Assembly: GCA_963678705.1 (NCBI GenBank)
Contig: OY783213.1
Location: 11,226,451 to 11,290,450, forward strand
From: Panorpa germanica
Lineage: Eukaryota > Arthropoda > Insecta > Mecoptera > Panorpidae
Length of the DNA: 64,000 nucleotides
Direction: 5' to 3'
Made by a program: the position numbers and the translations under genes. Shown one piece after another: positions 38,489 through 50,598 of the stretch. Each line of letters opens with the position of its first letter. Within the stretch, counting starts at the first letter, position 1. A model generated the notes under the pieces. It saw only the letters and a list, made by a program, of their open reading frames with translations, searched no databases and was not told the DNA's origin.

Positions 38489-39916
38489 TTACGAGTTTGA
38501 CCATTGTACACTAGATATTTGTTTCTTGTAGCTTCTAAGGGATTGGGATGTAATATTTGGGTCTTTGTTTGTATTTTTAATTTTGTCATCATTATTTTTA
38601 TTATATATTGATGTATAGCAGGTATCATTATCATTGTTTTCCATTGTAATATCAGGTGTCTCTTGGTTGATTTGCTTTCTGTTTTTTCCTTGATTAGTTA
38701 TCTTAAGGTATGTGTCGCTTTCTTCATTGTTAGGTTTCTTTTCTTCTCTTCTTCTTTTTGGAATTGGTTCTTTAGTGGATGTCGTAGGTTGTGGTTGACT
38801 GTAAGATCTTTGTAACGAGTTACCTGTATTTGATTTATTCACTCTGGTATTAGTTCTTCTGGTTAAAGGGTTTGGTTTGTATGTTGGAATTATGTTGATA
38901 CTATTGTATTTATTAGTGATATTGGGAAAAGTCTCATTGTAGTTTAGAGCTTCAAAAGAGTTTTGAGTTCTTACTGAGTATAAATAGTCTGTATTTTTTT
39001 CTGTTAATTCTAATTTTGCTTCATAAAAACTGAGATTGTGTTGGGCCATGAGATCTTTTATCTTGATTTGTCTTTTTTTTTCAGGACATTCATTGTCTGT
39101 AGCCTCGTGGTTAAGTTTACAATTTATGCATGTCGGATTAGGAGATGTGCATGCAGTACGTAAATGATCTTCACTTCCGCAGAATTTACATTTTGCTACT
39201 TTTGCTCTACATTTTGTGGCTGCATGTCCAAATTTAAAACAATTATAACATTGTATCGTCTGTTGTACAAATGGTTCACATGCTCGTCTCACTCTCCACA
39301 TGTAAACATAAGCAGGAATAGCAAGTCCTTCAAAGAATAATTTCACTGTTGTACTGGGTTCATATTTAATAGCTCCGTCAACTCTTAGTTTTCGATTTAA
39401 CCTTTGCACTCTCGTTACTTTAAAAGGTGGACACTCTATATTATTTAAAATTGTATCTTCCGAATATTCAATATCAACACCTTTTATAATAGCAACTTTT
39501 GTGCACCAGTAAAATGGGATAAACGCTTCATACCCATTGTTTTTCAGCAATGTTGATTTGGTAATTTCGTTAGCTAGTACTGCATTATCACATTGAACGA
39601 TTACTCTATTTCTTCCCACTTTTTTAATTTCTATTATATTAGATTTATTGCTAATTTTACATATTATTTCTGCTAATTTAAGAGAACTAAAAAATGTATT
39701 TCCATCACTATTATTTTTAACTATCATTACTTTATACGAGTCATATTTTGTTTCTGTGTTGTATAAATTATTAAATATTTTTTTAACATTGTCACTATTG
39801 TTATTTAAGTTTTCTGTTATATCACTGGATGTTTTATCTGTAGGAATTGTTTTGTTAGTCACAGAGTTGTTTTTATTGATCGGATTTTTATCGGGAGGTT
39901 CAACCTCCATATCCAT
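38489..39916 (-). CDS. LINE ORF1: gag-like RNA-binding protein
   Basis: 475 residues. An RRM-like/PRE_C2HC-type region (about 50-200, with VMIVKNNSDGNTFFSSLKLA-like opening) precedes three zinc knuckles at about 222-275 (CYNCFKFGHAATKC, CKFCGSEDHLRTAC, CINCKLNHEATDNEC). A low-complexity, Asn/Thr/Lys-rich tail follows. It coats the LINE RNA and aids its nuclear delivery. The start at 39916 is the first ATG of the sense strand, about 200 bp from the 5' end. Confidence 0.93.
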   Translation of the reverse strand: MDMEVEPPDKNPINKNNSVTNKTIPTDKTSSDITENLNNNSDNVKKIFNNLYNTETKYDSYKVMIVKNNSDGNTFFSSLKLAEIICKISNKSNIIEIKKVGRNRVIVQCDNAVLANEITKSTLLKNNGYEAFIPFYWCTKVAIIKGVDIEYSEDTILNNIECPPFKVTRVQRLNRKLRVDGAIKYEPSTTVKLFFEGLAIPAYVYMWRVRRACEPFVQQTIQCYNCFKFGHAATKCRAKVAKCKFCGSEDHLRTACTSPNPTCINCKLNHEATDNECPEKKRQIKIKDLMAQHNLSFYEAKLELTEKNTDYLYSVRTQNSFEALNYNETFPNITNKYNSINIIPTYKPNPLTRRTNTRVNKSNTGNSLQRSYSQPQPTTSTKEPIPKRRREEKKPNNEESDTYLKITNQGKNRKQINQETPDITMENNDNDTCYTSIYNKNNDDKIKNTNKDPNITSQSLRSYKKQISSVQWSNS

Positions 39917-40133
39917 ATTGTTAATTAACCAGTGATAATTAAATAGAAGTTACTTCACTTCTAATTAATAACACTTAATAATAATATAAATTATAATTTA
40001 AAAAAAATAAATCACGAAAAAAAAATATTATAATTTGCAAAAAAAAAGATCACTATTTATTTTATTGTTTTGTTTATTGTAAATACGTGCGCTCACCAAG
40101 AAGACTCGATGTAAACTGTGTAGGCCCTGCACC

Positions 40134-42469
40134 GCTGACTGATTTTTCTAAATCAAAATTCATTCAAATGTAACGACATTGGTTCTGGCAGATTCGGGGC
40201 TAAGGTTTGCAACCAGTCGCGTCGTGTGCTGAGGGTCTAAGGCTCCTAATAGTAAATTGTGACTCCATAGCATTGAATTTAAAGTGAGAGAAAGTGATAT
40301 AGAAAGATAATTTCGATCAAAATGTAGTGAAGTAGATAGTACAATTACTCAATGCGGCCCTGTATGCAAAGAAGACATAGTGAGTATTTTTTTTTAGAAT
40401 AATAAATTAATTAATATACAACATTGAATCTAGTCTTCAACAATTTCTCGTTCAGTAATACGATATTATAATTAAACAATAGTGTGGCAATTTGATATAA
40501 CTTGATATTAATCTCCCATGTCTCGAAATTAATAGAATTCTAATAGCAAAACGTGATCACATAACTTTGTAGGCTTAACGCGTTATTTATTCAGACGTCA
40601 ATTAACGTTTGATCAGCTCCTGGAGTCCTGGTTCTATGAGATATGAACTCCTAGTGCTTCTAGTACGATAAGGAAGCTCATCTTTCCCTTACAGAAGCAA
40701 GGGTTTAACGATGACTCCCAATATATGATGTGATCACGTGACAGACGGATAATAGCCTCATCTTAGGGATAACTGATTTAAATTTAAATTGATATTAGAC
40801 TCTGACTCAATTAATTTATCACGGGTAAAGTCCTTTTGTCCTGGCTAGACTTTAGTCACTGGATGAACGTGACTGTATTCCAACTTAATTATTATGAAAG
40901 ATAAATTATACTTGTATATGTACTCAGAGATGTGATGTGAAAATGTTACTCCAATTTTAGAGTTACTTCGTTTAACAACTCTTAGGCTGAACTCACAGTA
41001 GAAGCGATATTTGTCGACTATGTCTGTTCCTTAGTCATGCGACAAAGATACGCCTTAATTCAGTACAAGTGTTACTATTTTAATTTTATTGGAGATTGTA
41101 CTCAATGTATGTAGCCTTTATTAAACATATAGATGTCCTACACATATAGACTTCATATCAATCACATTGTAGAGAAATGTGGCAACGTTGTAAACACCAC
41201 TGTAGCGTACTGACGTATTCTCTTGGAATACTAATGTGCGCAGAGCATGACAGTATACTATGGTGCCAAGTTTCCATAGCTATCCCCACTATGTCTATGC
41301 TATTTTACTAAAATATCAACGCAGGTAGAAAATATAACACTTTAATTTGCTTGTAGTAAGCTAGCAAGTATAATAAACAATGAACCTTGGAATTAGTTTG
41401 TGAAAAGCTAACAAGTATAATTCCTGGCAACTTGGAACCTTTATATCTTCTTTTTAAACTGATCAAACAATCTACATTACAGTTAAAAAATTTCTAATTT
41501 GTTCCTTTGTAGAACCGAGCTCGAGATATTCAAGTTCAAATATATTTATTAATGAAATATTATTACAATAATTAGTTTTTAATTACAATATGTCTTATTC
41601 TAATGTATGGTGCATGGCCTAAGTCTAAATTCGCATTGTCGATGTTCTTCTATTATATTTTGTCTTGTGTGTTTGTGTAGGGAACGTGGTTAAAAAACCC
41701 TACCTTGCTTTGGTGGAATTTTATATATATAGAAATATTTATATTGTGAGAATTGTTATCCGAGAGAATTGTGTCTTTCGGTAGTTTGTATTTAAAAGGT
41801 AGGCTGTCGTGTGTGTAAGGTCCCAAAATGCGCACTTTAATTATTGATATCGCGCTTCATAGCTGGTCAAAAGATTTGGAATTATAATTGAATTAAAGGC
41901 ATTTATATTAACTTCATATTAAAATTGTTATAAACTTTGATAGAAAAGTGTTAATACTTGTAACTACCTTAATAAGTAAATTTTTCGTTGATGTCGGATG
42001 TTTAATTTTTGTTTATGTTATGTATTCAAAATTACAAGTACCTAGAAATAATAACGTGTAATAATTATAGAAGCTTTGCAAAGTACATAATGTATAAAAT
42101 GGTTCAACCCCTGATAAAAGTTTGAAATGGCTTAGCTTAGATGTCTAGAAATGGTCGTATCTCTGTCTACAATCTTATTTAAGAAAGATATAGAAAATAT
42201 AATCCTTCAACATCCCATTTACAGACATAACTTCAAACAACCCTTTTACGGCTGGAACCTATCTCAAATCTTGACCTCCGTCAATCGAACATTGGTCATG
42301 GAACATATACATATATGTATGTTTGTGTATTTTGTGGTTCTGTGCGTTGAGGTGTTAGTGACGAAGCAGTTTACCCTATTTTTTTGCTCCACCCCTGTAG
42401 TAGTCCTATATTTAAACTGTGTTAGGGATGTAAGAAAGATCCGCAAATATATGATAAACATAACACTTC
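40134..42469. other. Non-coding, nothing firm
   Basis: Mixed composition. The minus-strand frame 41653-41835 (60 codons, GPYTHDSLPFKYKLPKD) has a protein-like feel and could be a retroelement remnant, but I cannot assign it. No splice-supported gene was found. Confidence 0.45.
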
Positions 42470-42840
42470 AATAAAACACGAACAAAAACTTTTTTTTCTG
42501 AACACAAAAACATTTTTGTTTTTAAAAACTGTTTTAATAAACAAAACACATTCCCATCTGGAGTCGGTAAGATGAAACAAAAACACGTTTGTTGTTGTTT
42601 TTTAGTCTGCTTGGTTTGAACACGCAGTTTTGTTTTTTGTGAACATTTGCACTTGTTAGTTGTTGTTTATCATGTTTATAATTTTTATGGGACACACAGA
42701 AAAACACTAAAAACAAAACTGTCTGTTTTCGAAAAACAGAACTGTTTTAAAATAAAACAAAACATGTTTTTGTCTTGTTTTTTGACAACAAAACTGTCTC
42801 TCTGGTGTAAAACAGGCATAATTGCCATCTTCCAGTGACA
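42470..42840. repeat. AAAACA/TGTTTT low-complexity block
   Basis: Dense alternation of AAAACA and TGTTTT words on both strands makes many short imperfect inverted repeats, and small open frames in four frames. It looks like a decayed foldback or simple-sequence expansion, not coding. Confidence 0.55.
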
Positions 42841-44045
42841 ATTTGTTAACGTAAATTTTTACTGGTATATTAATCAAATTTAGAAGTTTATCTTTCACCT
42901 CATCATTGCGTGTAGCGTGTCAGAAGATACCTTTTTATTTATGAGCTGAGTCAAGGAACTTTCATATTAAAGAAATAAACACCACAAATAATCATGATTT
43001 ATTTCCGGTTAATTAGTTAATAACATATCTCAAAATACAGAAATTAAAAAATAGATAACAGTCATTAAAGCACAGAAGAACCATCAACGTTGCATGCCAA
43101 CTAAATATGAATATGAATACATGATTAATATTTCATAAACATTCCATTAATTACTTTCTGCTACCTCCCACGCTTGATGGCAAGGGGGTGGGTGAGATGA
43201 GGTATTGGCGGGCTAAGTTATCACGACAAGGAAATGAAACACGACGTTACGTGTGTAGCAAAAGTTAAGATTTGCTGATAAGGTAATTAAGAAGTATCAA
43301 AAATACCTAAATTGTTTAATTATATGCAAATAGGATCTGTATCAGTAATAATCGGAACGTACTGCTAATAACTGATACCAACGGCAAATATGAGCGCCAG
43401 TATTTGATCACGCAAACGGAAGTAACGGTGTAACAACGTTAGGCGTCGGTTTTCCAGTTTATTATTGATAGCTGTTATTTTAATTATAAATTCTACTTAA
43501 ATTCGGTCAGAAATGGTTTAATTTTTTTTTTTTATTATTTCCTGTTTTCTTCGAAGCCCGTATTTAGGGGTACATACATTTTTGTTTTGTTTTAAACGTA
43601 TTCTCAGGAAAATATAACGTTTCATAACTGAATACCCCTTTTCTCAGAACTTTTCTTATTTTCTCCTGATCAAATGTTATGCTTTGTACTCAATGTAGTT
43701 TAATTAATACCTCAGTTGATTTTCATGTAAGTACAGATAGGGCAAGGGTTCCTTTTTCTCATAATTATGTAGCTTATATGAAGGACGTTATGTTAACGTT
43801 GTTCCCAATAAAATTACATTTAAAACCGTTTATAGGTAGAAGAAGTTTTAATACTGTGTGCGGTACAAATTTTTTATATTTTGATTGTTAAAATGTGCAT
43901 TTTTAACATACGAACCACTACACCTTGCACTTATGTTGAATGTTTTGTGATATACAGAGCATTCTCGCGCAACAACTCGAATAGAAAAATTCATTACTAT
44001 ATATGTATTTGAATCTCGCGCCTCACTCTTTAGAAATCCCACTAG
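42841..44045. other. Non-coding, nothing recognised
   Basis: AT-rich with one GC-richer patch (43165-43260). No repeat partner or gene signature was noticed. Confidence 0.5.
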
Positions 44046-44243
44046 AATCACTGCGTATATCTTTTAAGGCATTCATGTACCTTAGTTTATCACCATTAAT
44101 ATTTGTCGGCTTTGTGTTTGTTAACTTTTATAAATCTTCCAATATAAAATTGTATTTCTCGTCAATTATCATAAAAAATACTTATTTACAATTTACATAA
44201 ATTATACAAAGAACACAATCCTCGCAATTGCTAAGGCCGCCCC
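44046..44243. mobile_element. hAT-like non-autonomous fragment, second copy
   Basis: Direct similarity to 2695-2920 (GGCATTCATGTACCTTAG-type and TGTTAACTTTTATAAATCTT strings). It ends in GGCCGCCCCTGGTG, the complement of the GC-rich terminus style seen at 2606. Confidence 0.6.
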
Positions 44244-45660
44244 TGGTGATATAACAATGGTTACTTTCTCACAATTGTTTTGAAAAACTTACCATCATTA
44301 ATTGAGAATTTGATAAATATTATCATATAAAGAAAATTACAGCAAGCGGTATTCGTTTCTTTATAAAATATGTTGAAAGTGAGATACTCTTAATCGTATT
44401 CGATTCTCACTTGAACTAGTGACTAGAAGATCACGACTTAAGAATGTTATAAACATGTTACTTTACAAAGAGGGCCTTTCTGTAGGTTGAGTACTACTTC
44501 TCCTTGGAAACGTCCTAAATAATAATACAGAACATCAAATTTTTTTGTTCATAGTTATACTGTAAATTGATCTGCCAATCTTGTAGCAGTTACTGATTCG
44601 TTAGTATAATTTAATGCTATTTGAGTCAACATCATATTATATTTATGCAGACGAATCAGATCGGCGAATTTTATCTATATGTAGGATACCAAAATCGTTT
44701 CCCTTTTTTAAATATTCGCCGTATTGTTTTAGTCCCCCTTTGAATAGCATACTGCGAGGTTCATTTACAGTAGGTGTTATTTATCTACAATTTAGCGCCC
44801 CTATCTTAACGATCGATGCAACCACATCTATAGCATAGCCCTCTTACAAGCCCTGGCAATAAAATTACTGTAACATAAAAGAAAATTGATTTAAAACAAA
44901 TTAAATAAAACATAGTATTGAGTTTTCTGCAATTTTATTATAACAGTGTAAAAAATACAGTAGTCATGTGATCTTATAACAACTTTATGTACATCATCTT
45001 TTTCTTAAAACATTCATCAGATAAACTTGCTGCAATTTTAATTAACATTTATCGTTTTTAATTGATTAATTAAATGACATAATAATATATATACTATATG
45101 TATACGATTATACTATATTTATTTTAATAAGGAATGATTTGAAATTTTTACAATACAAAAAGTACCTAGTGCCTGTGCTTTTATCAAGTTCTACTTGTGC
45201 GAGTGGTGCAACATTTATATTAGGTACAGTTACGTTCAGTACTACACATTATAACATATATTGATTTAGTATTTTAAATATGGTTTTTAATTAATATACA
45301 TAGATTAGAATTGTGTATGTACATACTTATACTAAATATTATTACTACATGTAATTATATTACCTGGGGGACTGAAAGAGAAACGTAAATATAAAGGGTC
45401 TTTCAGCAAGAGCAGTTATTGAAGCTCATTACTATTGCATTTGGCAGATATTGTGTTTCATTATTAACCTCAGAGCTTATACTTTGGATTAAAATAAAAA
45501 CATCTCCACTTTTTACAAAATTATTGCGTTTTTCTGTTGATTTAAAATAACAGCTCTTGTTAAACGACGGTTTTCTTTATAAGCAATTTCTTTTTACCAA
45601 ATTATTATATGTACTACAATCAGAAAAGAAAGACCAAGTTTTCGACAGTTCTGTCCTTGT
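44244..45660. other. Non-coding, nothing recognised
   Basis: AT-rich. The 74-codon plus-strand frame at 44614 and similar frames carry no domain signature. Confidence 0.5.
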
Positions 45661-46003
45661 CTTAAGCCGGCACCAAACGATGCGGTGAACGTCGGATTCA
45701 AATGCGTCAAAAGGGATTTTTCTACCCCCATTACACACTTGATCCACATGTTATGCAATGCTGCACGAATCGTCCAACAAAGGAAGGTTTTATACTTGAA
45801 AATTTCTTTATTTACTTGAAAGTTTTTGTTAAACAGTGTTAGTGTCAATGTTATCAACAAATCAATTAAAATCATTCGAATCAAACATTCGTTCCACCGC
45901 GTAACAGGAAACTTGCCATGTCAATCTTCCAATATTTGACTTACACGTTGGAGGCAACCATTAGAAACAAACGTTCACCGCACCCTTTGGTACCGACTTA
46001 TAG
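45661..46003. mobile_element. Small MITE with about 32-bp inverted ends
   Basis: CTTAAGCCGGCACCAAACGA at the left and, on the opposite strand at the right end, CTATAAGTCGGTACCAAAGG. Both run on to GCGGTGAACGT. Total about 343 bp. The ends border TTAA on one side and TTAT on the other, so a TTAA target is possible. The 96-codon frame over it is a by-product. Confidence 0.65.
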
Positions 46004-47431
46004 GGATAAACTAAGTTATAACTGAAATTAGAAAGGTAATTAAAATAAGAAAATCAATATAGGAAGCATTTGGTTTATGAAATTAGTTTCTTATTTAATT
46101 TTTTTTCTCTAAATTGTGAACGTTTTGCTGTTTGTAACGTAACCCATTATATTCACCCCCATTCTAACCTAATTAACAAAATGAGTACACTTATTTAATT
46201 TTCAAAATTTACATAATAAATCTTATACAACTCTAGCTGCAAAACAACTAATTAATTATTTACATTATCTTCATTTCAAGCTCAACAAATAAATTTTTAA
46301 AGAAAATAGTAACATAGCTAGATTTTAATACAATTGTCTTCTATCAATCTTTCGTTATTCAATTACAACCATACAACGAACGGAAGGAACTGATAAGAAT
46401 TACATTTCCGATAGTTACGCTCAGCAACAAGATGAAACACTGATGTAGATTTCCTGAAAAGGAAAAGAACAATAATTTTAAGAGTATATATAAGTCTGAT
46501 AAGTTTATTGGAGTTTTTGAAAGAATGTGTGTTTTAAAAAGTGGAAAGGTTTTTAGTAAGGTGTTAAACTATCCTTCATCTGCCATCGCGTGACTTTTAT
46601 CTGTACTCCAAGACCAAATCAAAGGATTTTAGTCTGCTGAAACTGTGAAAAAAAAGCTGCAAGCATCATCACAGAAAAAATAACAATGGAAAATTCGCAT
46701 AGAGCTGTATAGGGATAGAGGAGTTGTGTATATAGAAGAAGCTAGTAATTAAATTTATATAAATTTAAACTAAAAAGTTTACCACCATCATCCCGTAATT
46801 TAATATCCACACCTCGTAATATGTATTAACCTAAAACTGCGAATATAACAATTTTCATAAAACAGCCGTTATCGAATCGATCTTATCTCCTTCTAGGCTG
46901 TATTCGCGTACCGGCCTGACGTTGTAGTTTACACCCAGTTCGTGAATACGGTTCCGGTTCGCATGGTTATTATAGGTACTTACGGGATCATCCCCATCCC
47001 CGTCTGTCCGTCTTACTGAATTATTTATAACTGACAAATTGCCGATAATTTTTATACACCCCTTCTTGTAACAGCCGAGAGTTTGAGAGGTAATATGTAC
47101 CTAATTATGGACGTGATTTATACGATGGGAACATGAAATGGTTGAAATAACTTAGTGAAAATATGTTCCCTATCGGAGTATTAGATTGTGATGTAGATGA
47201 TATAGTAGGCGATCATCAAAACTTGTTAGATTCTTTATTGTAATTTTATTTTGGATGTAGAAGATGGATGTAAGAAATTTGTACACATATCGAGCGTACA
47301 GTTCGTTGGATAAACACTTTTAAACACCGAAATTTGGTTTGAATATGGAGTTATATGTTAAATTTGATTACTTGTTGAATACCGTTACAATGCAAATTTT
47401 AATAATGCGTGACACGCCAAGTAGGGTTAAG
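46004..47431. other. Non-coding with one coding-like island
   Basis: AT-rich apart from 46855-47037 (listed separately). No other feature. Confidence 0.5.
46855..47037 (-). CDS. Possible exon or pseudogene fragment, unassigned
   Basis: 60 codons with much higher GC than its surroundings and a non-random residue mix (HANRNRIHELGVNYNVRPVR, then EYSLEGDKIDS). A strong donor-like CCCGTAAGT occurs inside it and a weak acceptor (AATTCAG) at the upstream edge. It may be an exon end, a retrocopy fragment or an ancient viral or retroelement piece. I do not recognise the family. Confidence 0.25.
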   Translation of the reverse strand: MSVINNSVRRTDGDGDDPVSTYNNHANRNRIHELGVNYNVRPVREYSLEGDKIDSITAVL

Positions 47432-47790
47432 CCTCATTCACACTCACAGTTTTGATATTTAATTTACGTTTTTATTTAATATTTTAATCTAGATTTCAGG
47501 TTTTCGGACTAGGTATTCCTTGTCACATTCGTGTTTTAATTTGAGTTTAGTTAATTTAGTTGGTACGCATGCTTCGTCGTTAGTAATATAAATTTTTATA
47601 GTTCTACAGTTGGACAAAATTGAATGTAAAATAATTAATATTGCTGTTTTTAGCAACAATTAGTAACAGAAATTGTTTTTATTTCTTTATTTTTGACAAA
47701 CTGATATTGAATTTTTTTTTTAAATATATCCTGCTGCATTTTAACAGTTTGTCACTTTTGCAGGTTATAATATAATGCAGTTTTTACTAA
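47432..47790. mobile_element. MITE family T2 (CATTCCC ends), truncated copy
   Basis: Starts after GGTTAA with GCCTCATTCACACTCAC and follows the family sequence (AACTTAGTT-type and TAATATAAATTTT blocks) until about 47790, where it is cut off. Inverse orientation to the copies at 48.1, 54.2 and 60.2 kb. Confidence 0.7.
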
Positions 47791-48059
47791 AGATGTTACA
47801 GGGAATGACTAGGCATATTTATACTCTATGCATCCTTATTAGTAACGTAGCGTGCCTTAGATGCGCCCTGTATCAAAATTTGTTAGGGTGCCCAAATGAT
47901 GAGTAAAGATTTTTCACAAAAGAAACAAAAACGCTCGCATTGAATTAAAATAATTATATATTGATTATACGTTATTACTTACAATTAATACTCCTAGGAA
48001 CTAAGCTAAGTACAGCCTAAAAGTTTAAGGGTGGATAACATTTTAGGAATTTTTGCTTA

Positions 48060-48135
48060 CACACGTTCGGGGCTTCTGTAGCCCGGGGGCCATGTATCAT
48101 TGACACGGCTGATACGGCGGTAGCTACGCCACTGA
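48060..48135. mobile_element. TE terminus fragment
   Basis: GC-rich string whose complement begins CAGTGGCGTAGCTACCGCCG, a style common at ends of insect DNA transposons. The rest of that element is not recognisable, and a T2 MITE begins immediately after it. Confidence 0.4.
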
Positions 48136-48616
48136 TCTAAAGTATAATTCCCACTCACTGCTTTAATTTAATTTCGTATTTTGTATTTAATTTAAATTGT
48201 TTAGCATATGGCAATACGCGTAGTCATTCACAGTACCATTTTTAATTAAATTTATTTTTTAAGTTTTCTTAGTTTTTTTAGAACCTTACCAGGTTCAATG
48301 TTTTAAATTAAAAACGAAGTAGGATTTACTTTTAAAAGTAGTTTAATGTCAGTTTTTGAAAAATATAGAAGAGAAAACAATTTCTATTATTTATTGTTAT
48401 TAAAAATAACAATTTTAATAATTTCACATACAAATTTGTCGAACTGTCAAAATTTATATTACTAACGACGCATACGTATCAACTAAATTAACTAAACTTA
48501 AGTTAAAACACAAATGTGAAAAGGAATGCTTAAACGAGAACCTGAAATATATGTTACAATATTAAATAAAAACAGTAAATTAAATATCAAAAGAGTGAGT
48601 GGGAATGAGGCTGCAT
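48136..48616. mobile_element. MITE family T2, copy 2
   Basis: Bounded by ATTCCCACTCACTGC and GTGAGTGGGAATGAGG, inverted ends of about 20 bp. The interior is shared with copies at 54191-54706, 57833-58532 and 60229-60657. Non-coding. Confidence 0.8.
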
Positions 48617-48857
48617 GCTATACAATTTAAATGATACCTTATTAGCTTTGTGACATCACATCTAACCTAAAATTCGTCTTAAAAAGTAATCAGGACCTAA
48701 ATACAAAATAGGACAAAATTTGTAACGTTACAACAGTGTTACAAGACATGACAATGAGGAAGTTAAAACACCATGCAACTGATATGACAATTCATGTCTG
48801 ATCCTTTATTTAATTGCAATGTTTTGTTAGTAATTATTAATGTGGATTCATTCTTAC

Positions 48858-49105
48858 CTGCCGCACTGTTTGGCCACTCCAGTTTCTGGTTCCGTACTTC
48901 AGCCTGTACTGGAAACAATGTCGCAACGGCAGTAGTCTCCATCGGCGGTGAGATGTTTTCCGGAAACGGTACCCGTGCCACACAACGCAGTAGTAATTTC
49001 CCAGAAGGGCCACTAAACATACTTCTTTCAGCCGGCATTTTCAGCAAAACAGACCGTGACATCAACCCTAGTTCATCTGCAAAGGTCGCTGTGGGGTGTG
49101 ATATC
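48858..49105 (-). CDS. Probable downstream beat-family exon
   Basis: The minus-strand open frame contains DELGLMSRSVLLKM and, further on, SGKLLLRCVARV. This resembles the second-half strands of the second Ig domain of beat proteins (a GL-x-F-x-V block, then LKC). It ends at an excellent donor (GCAG|GTAAGA, last exon base 48858). GC content is well above background. The acceptor is uncertain: AAAG at about 49130, CACAG at about 49095 or GCAG at about 49085 are all phase 1, whereas the exon at 52744 ends in phase 0. An extra small exon between them is therefore required if all belong to one gene. Confidence 0.5.
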
Positions 49106-49861
49106 AATGAAGGGCGCGCCTTTAAATGGAAAAGAAGGAACAAAATGAATAAAGACCAGACCGGTATAGCAATAACAGTGGACTTTAAATACGATGAATT
49201 TGGCTGGTAGTCCAACTACACATCAAAGGTCAACGTTATTTCAGTTGTACGGTGAATACATCAACGGAATACGGAATACGAAATAGAACAAAGATTTGGT
49301 GGATCTGTTCATGGCATTAGTCGCCTTTGTGGCTTTGTTACTTGAGGAGTTTCAAAGGTAACTCTGCTAGTTAACGTTTGTATTATTACGTTCATAGAGT
49401 TGTACACTGAAATGAATTTCTGAATATTGGATGATTTGAGTGATGTATTGAATGCATTTTACATAACGTCAATATTTCATACTGTAAACTGCATATTAGC
49501 GTACTTCTGTATTTGACTAAATAACGTAATGGAATATAGAATGTGTATACATATGTAAATGTATGTTGTATGCTCACAATGGACCATAGTTGCAGTGGTT
49601 GCCGGATGCTGCCAGATTTTAATAGATTTTGATTTGCAAAATAAATAAATATGTAAAAGTAGCTGAAAATTTAAAATAGTTAAGTTAGATGCGCAATAAG
49701 TAGAATACTGCAATTATAAAAACAGATAGATACAACCATAACAATTTGGTTTTTATATCGGTTAGTACTATCAAAACTTGGGTTACTGTTATCACATTTA
49801 TCTGCTAACTAAACAATTCATAATAACATTTCGAACATAGAAAGAAACAGTTCAACCGGTG
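49106..49861. other. Intron or intergenic, nothing recognised
   Basis: A T-rich stretch just upstream of the candidate exon (about 49115-49160 in minus sense) would serve as its polypyrimidine tract. Otherwise AT-rich without features. Confidence 0.45.
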
Positions 49862-50598
49862 CGTAAATCGGGCAAAGTCTAAACGATAGAAAAGAAGAAG
49901 ATTTTCGATAATGTTTTTTGACGACACAATTAATATATAATTATTTCAATAATAAATACATGATAAAATGATATTTGACATACTTTGTGACATTTTCATA
50001 AATAAATATAAAGAAATAAGGCATTAACAACGAATCTCCGCAGACGTCACACAAAAAGTAACATTGCGGTGTCCCTCATAACCCATCACTAGATTTTCTC
50101 AAATCGAAAAACCAAAATGATTTGATTAATTGATAAGTTTTTGCAGGTAACGCTGTCGAGTTTTTCTTTTTTTATTGATTTTTCTATTTTTTACAGCATT
50201 CAAAAGTCAAAATACCGATTTTTCATGAAAATCAGAAACTTTGTTATTTTAAAATACGTTAAAATTAAAAAATTAAAAAATTAAAAAAAAAACTCTACAG
50301 CGTTATCTCGGCATTTATGTAAAGATTGTGCAAAATTTCCAAAGAATCGGTCCAGTAGATTTTGAGCTAGAAAAGGAACCGACTCTGAAAATGCCTGAAA
50401 TGTGTGAGAAACCGAATTTAAAAGTTTCAAAGTAACACTAAAGCAGACCAAAAAGGTGAAGACTTAAAACTATATATCTCGGACAGTTTTATTCCAATCA
50501 ACTTCAAATTTTTACACAATAAATTTAATATGTTGTACTAATAATATAAATAAATAAAATGAAAACAAAAAGTTGAAACCTTAACCCCCCCCTAATTA
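49862..50598. mobile_element. MITE family T1, copy 2
   Basis: Direct similarity to 24322-25037 along its length (TTTTTTGACGACACA, TTGCAGGTAACGCTGTCGAG, GTAGATTTTGAGCTAGA). The ends are more decayed, and no intact TTAA pair is visible. Several indels separate the copies. Confidence 0.75.

Larger units (their letters stand above)
34361..40120 (-). mobile_element. Full-length I-type LINE with two intact ORFs
   Basis: 5760 bp in minus orientation. The 13-bp direct repeat TAGGCCCTGCACC lies on both sides (34348-34360 and 40121-40133). The 3' end is a T21 run (poly-A in sense) at 34361-34381. The 5' UTR is about 200 bp, ORF1 and ORF2 are separated by about 205 bp, and the 3' UTR is about 170 bp. 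Uninterrupted ORFs, a perfect target duplication and a homogeneous tail mean recent retrotransposition. Confidence 0.95.

Noticed and set aside
41653-41835. 60-residue ORF as a gene
   Set aside because: The peptide looks protein-like, but there is no homologue I recognise, no splice signal and no repeat partner. Mentioned only in the region note.
48794-49210. Plus-strand 138-residue ORF
   Set aside because: Antisense of the beat-like exon, whose frame has a strong donor and family pattern.
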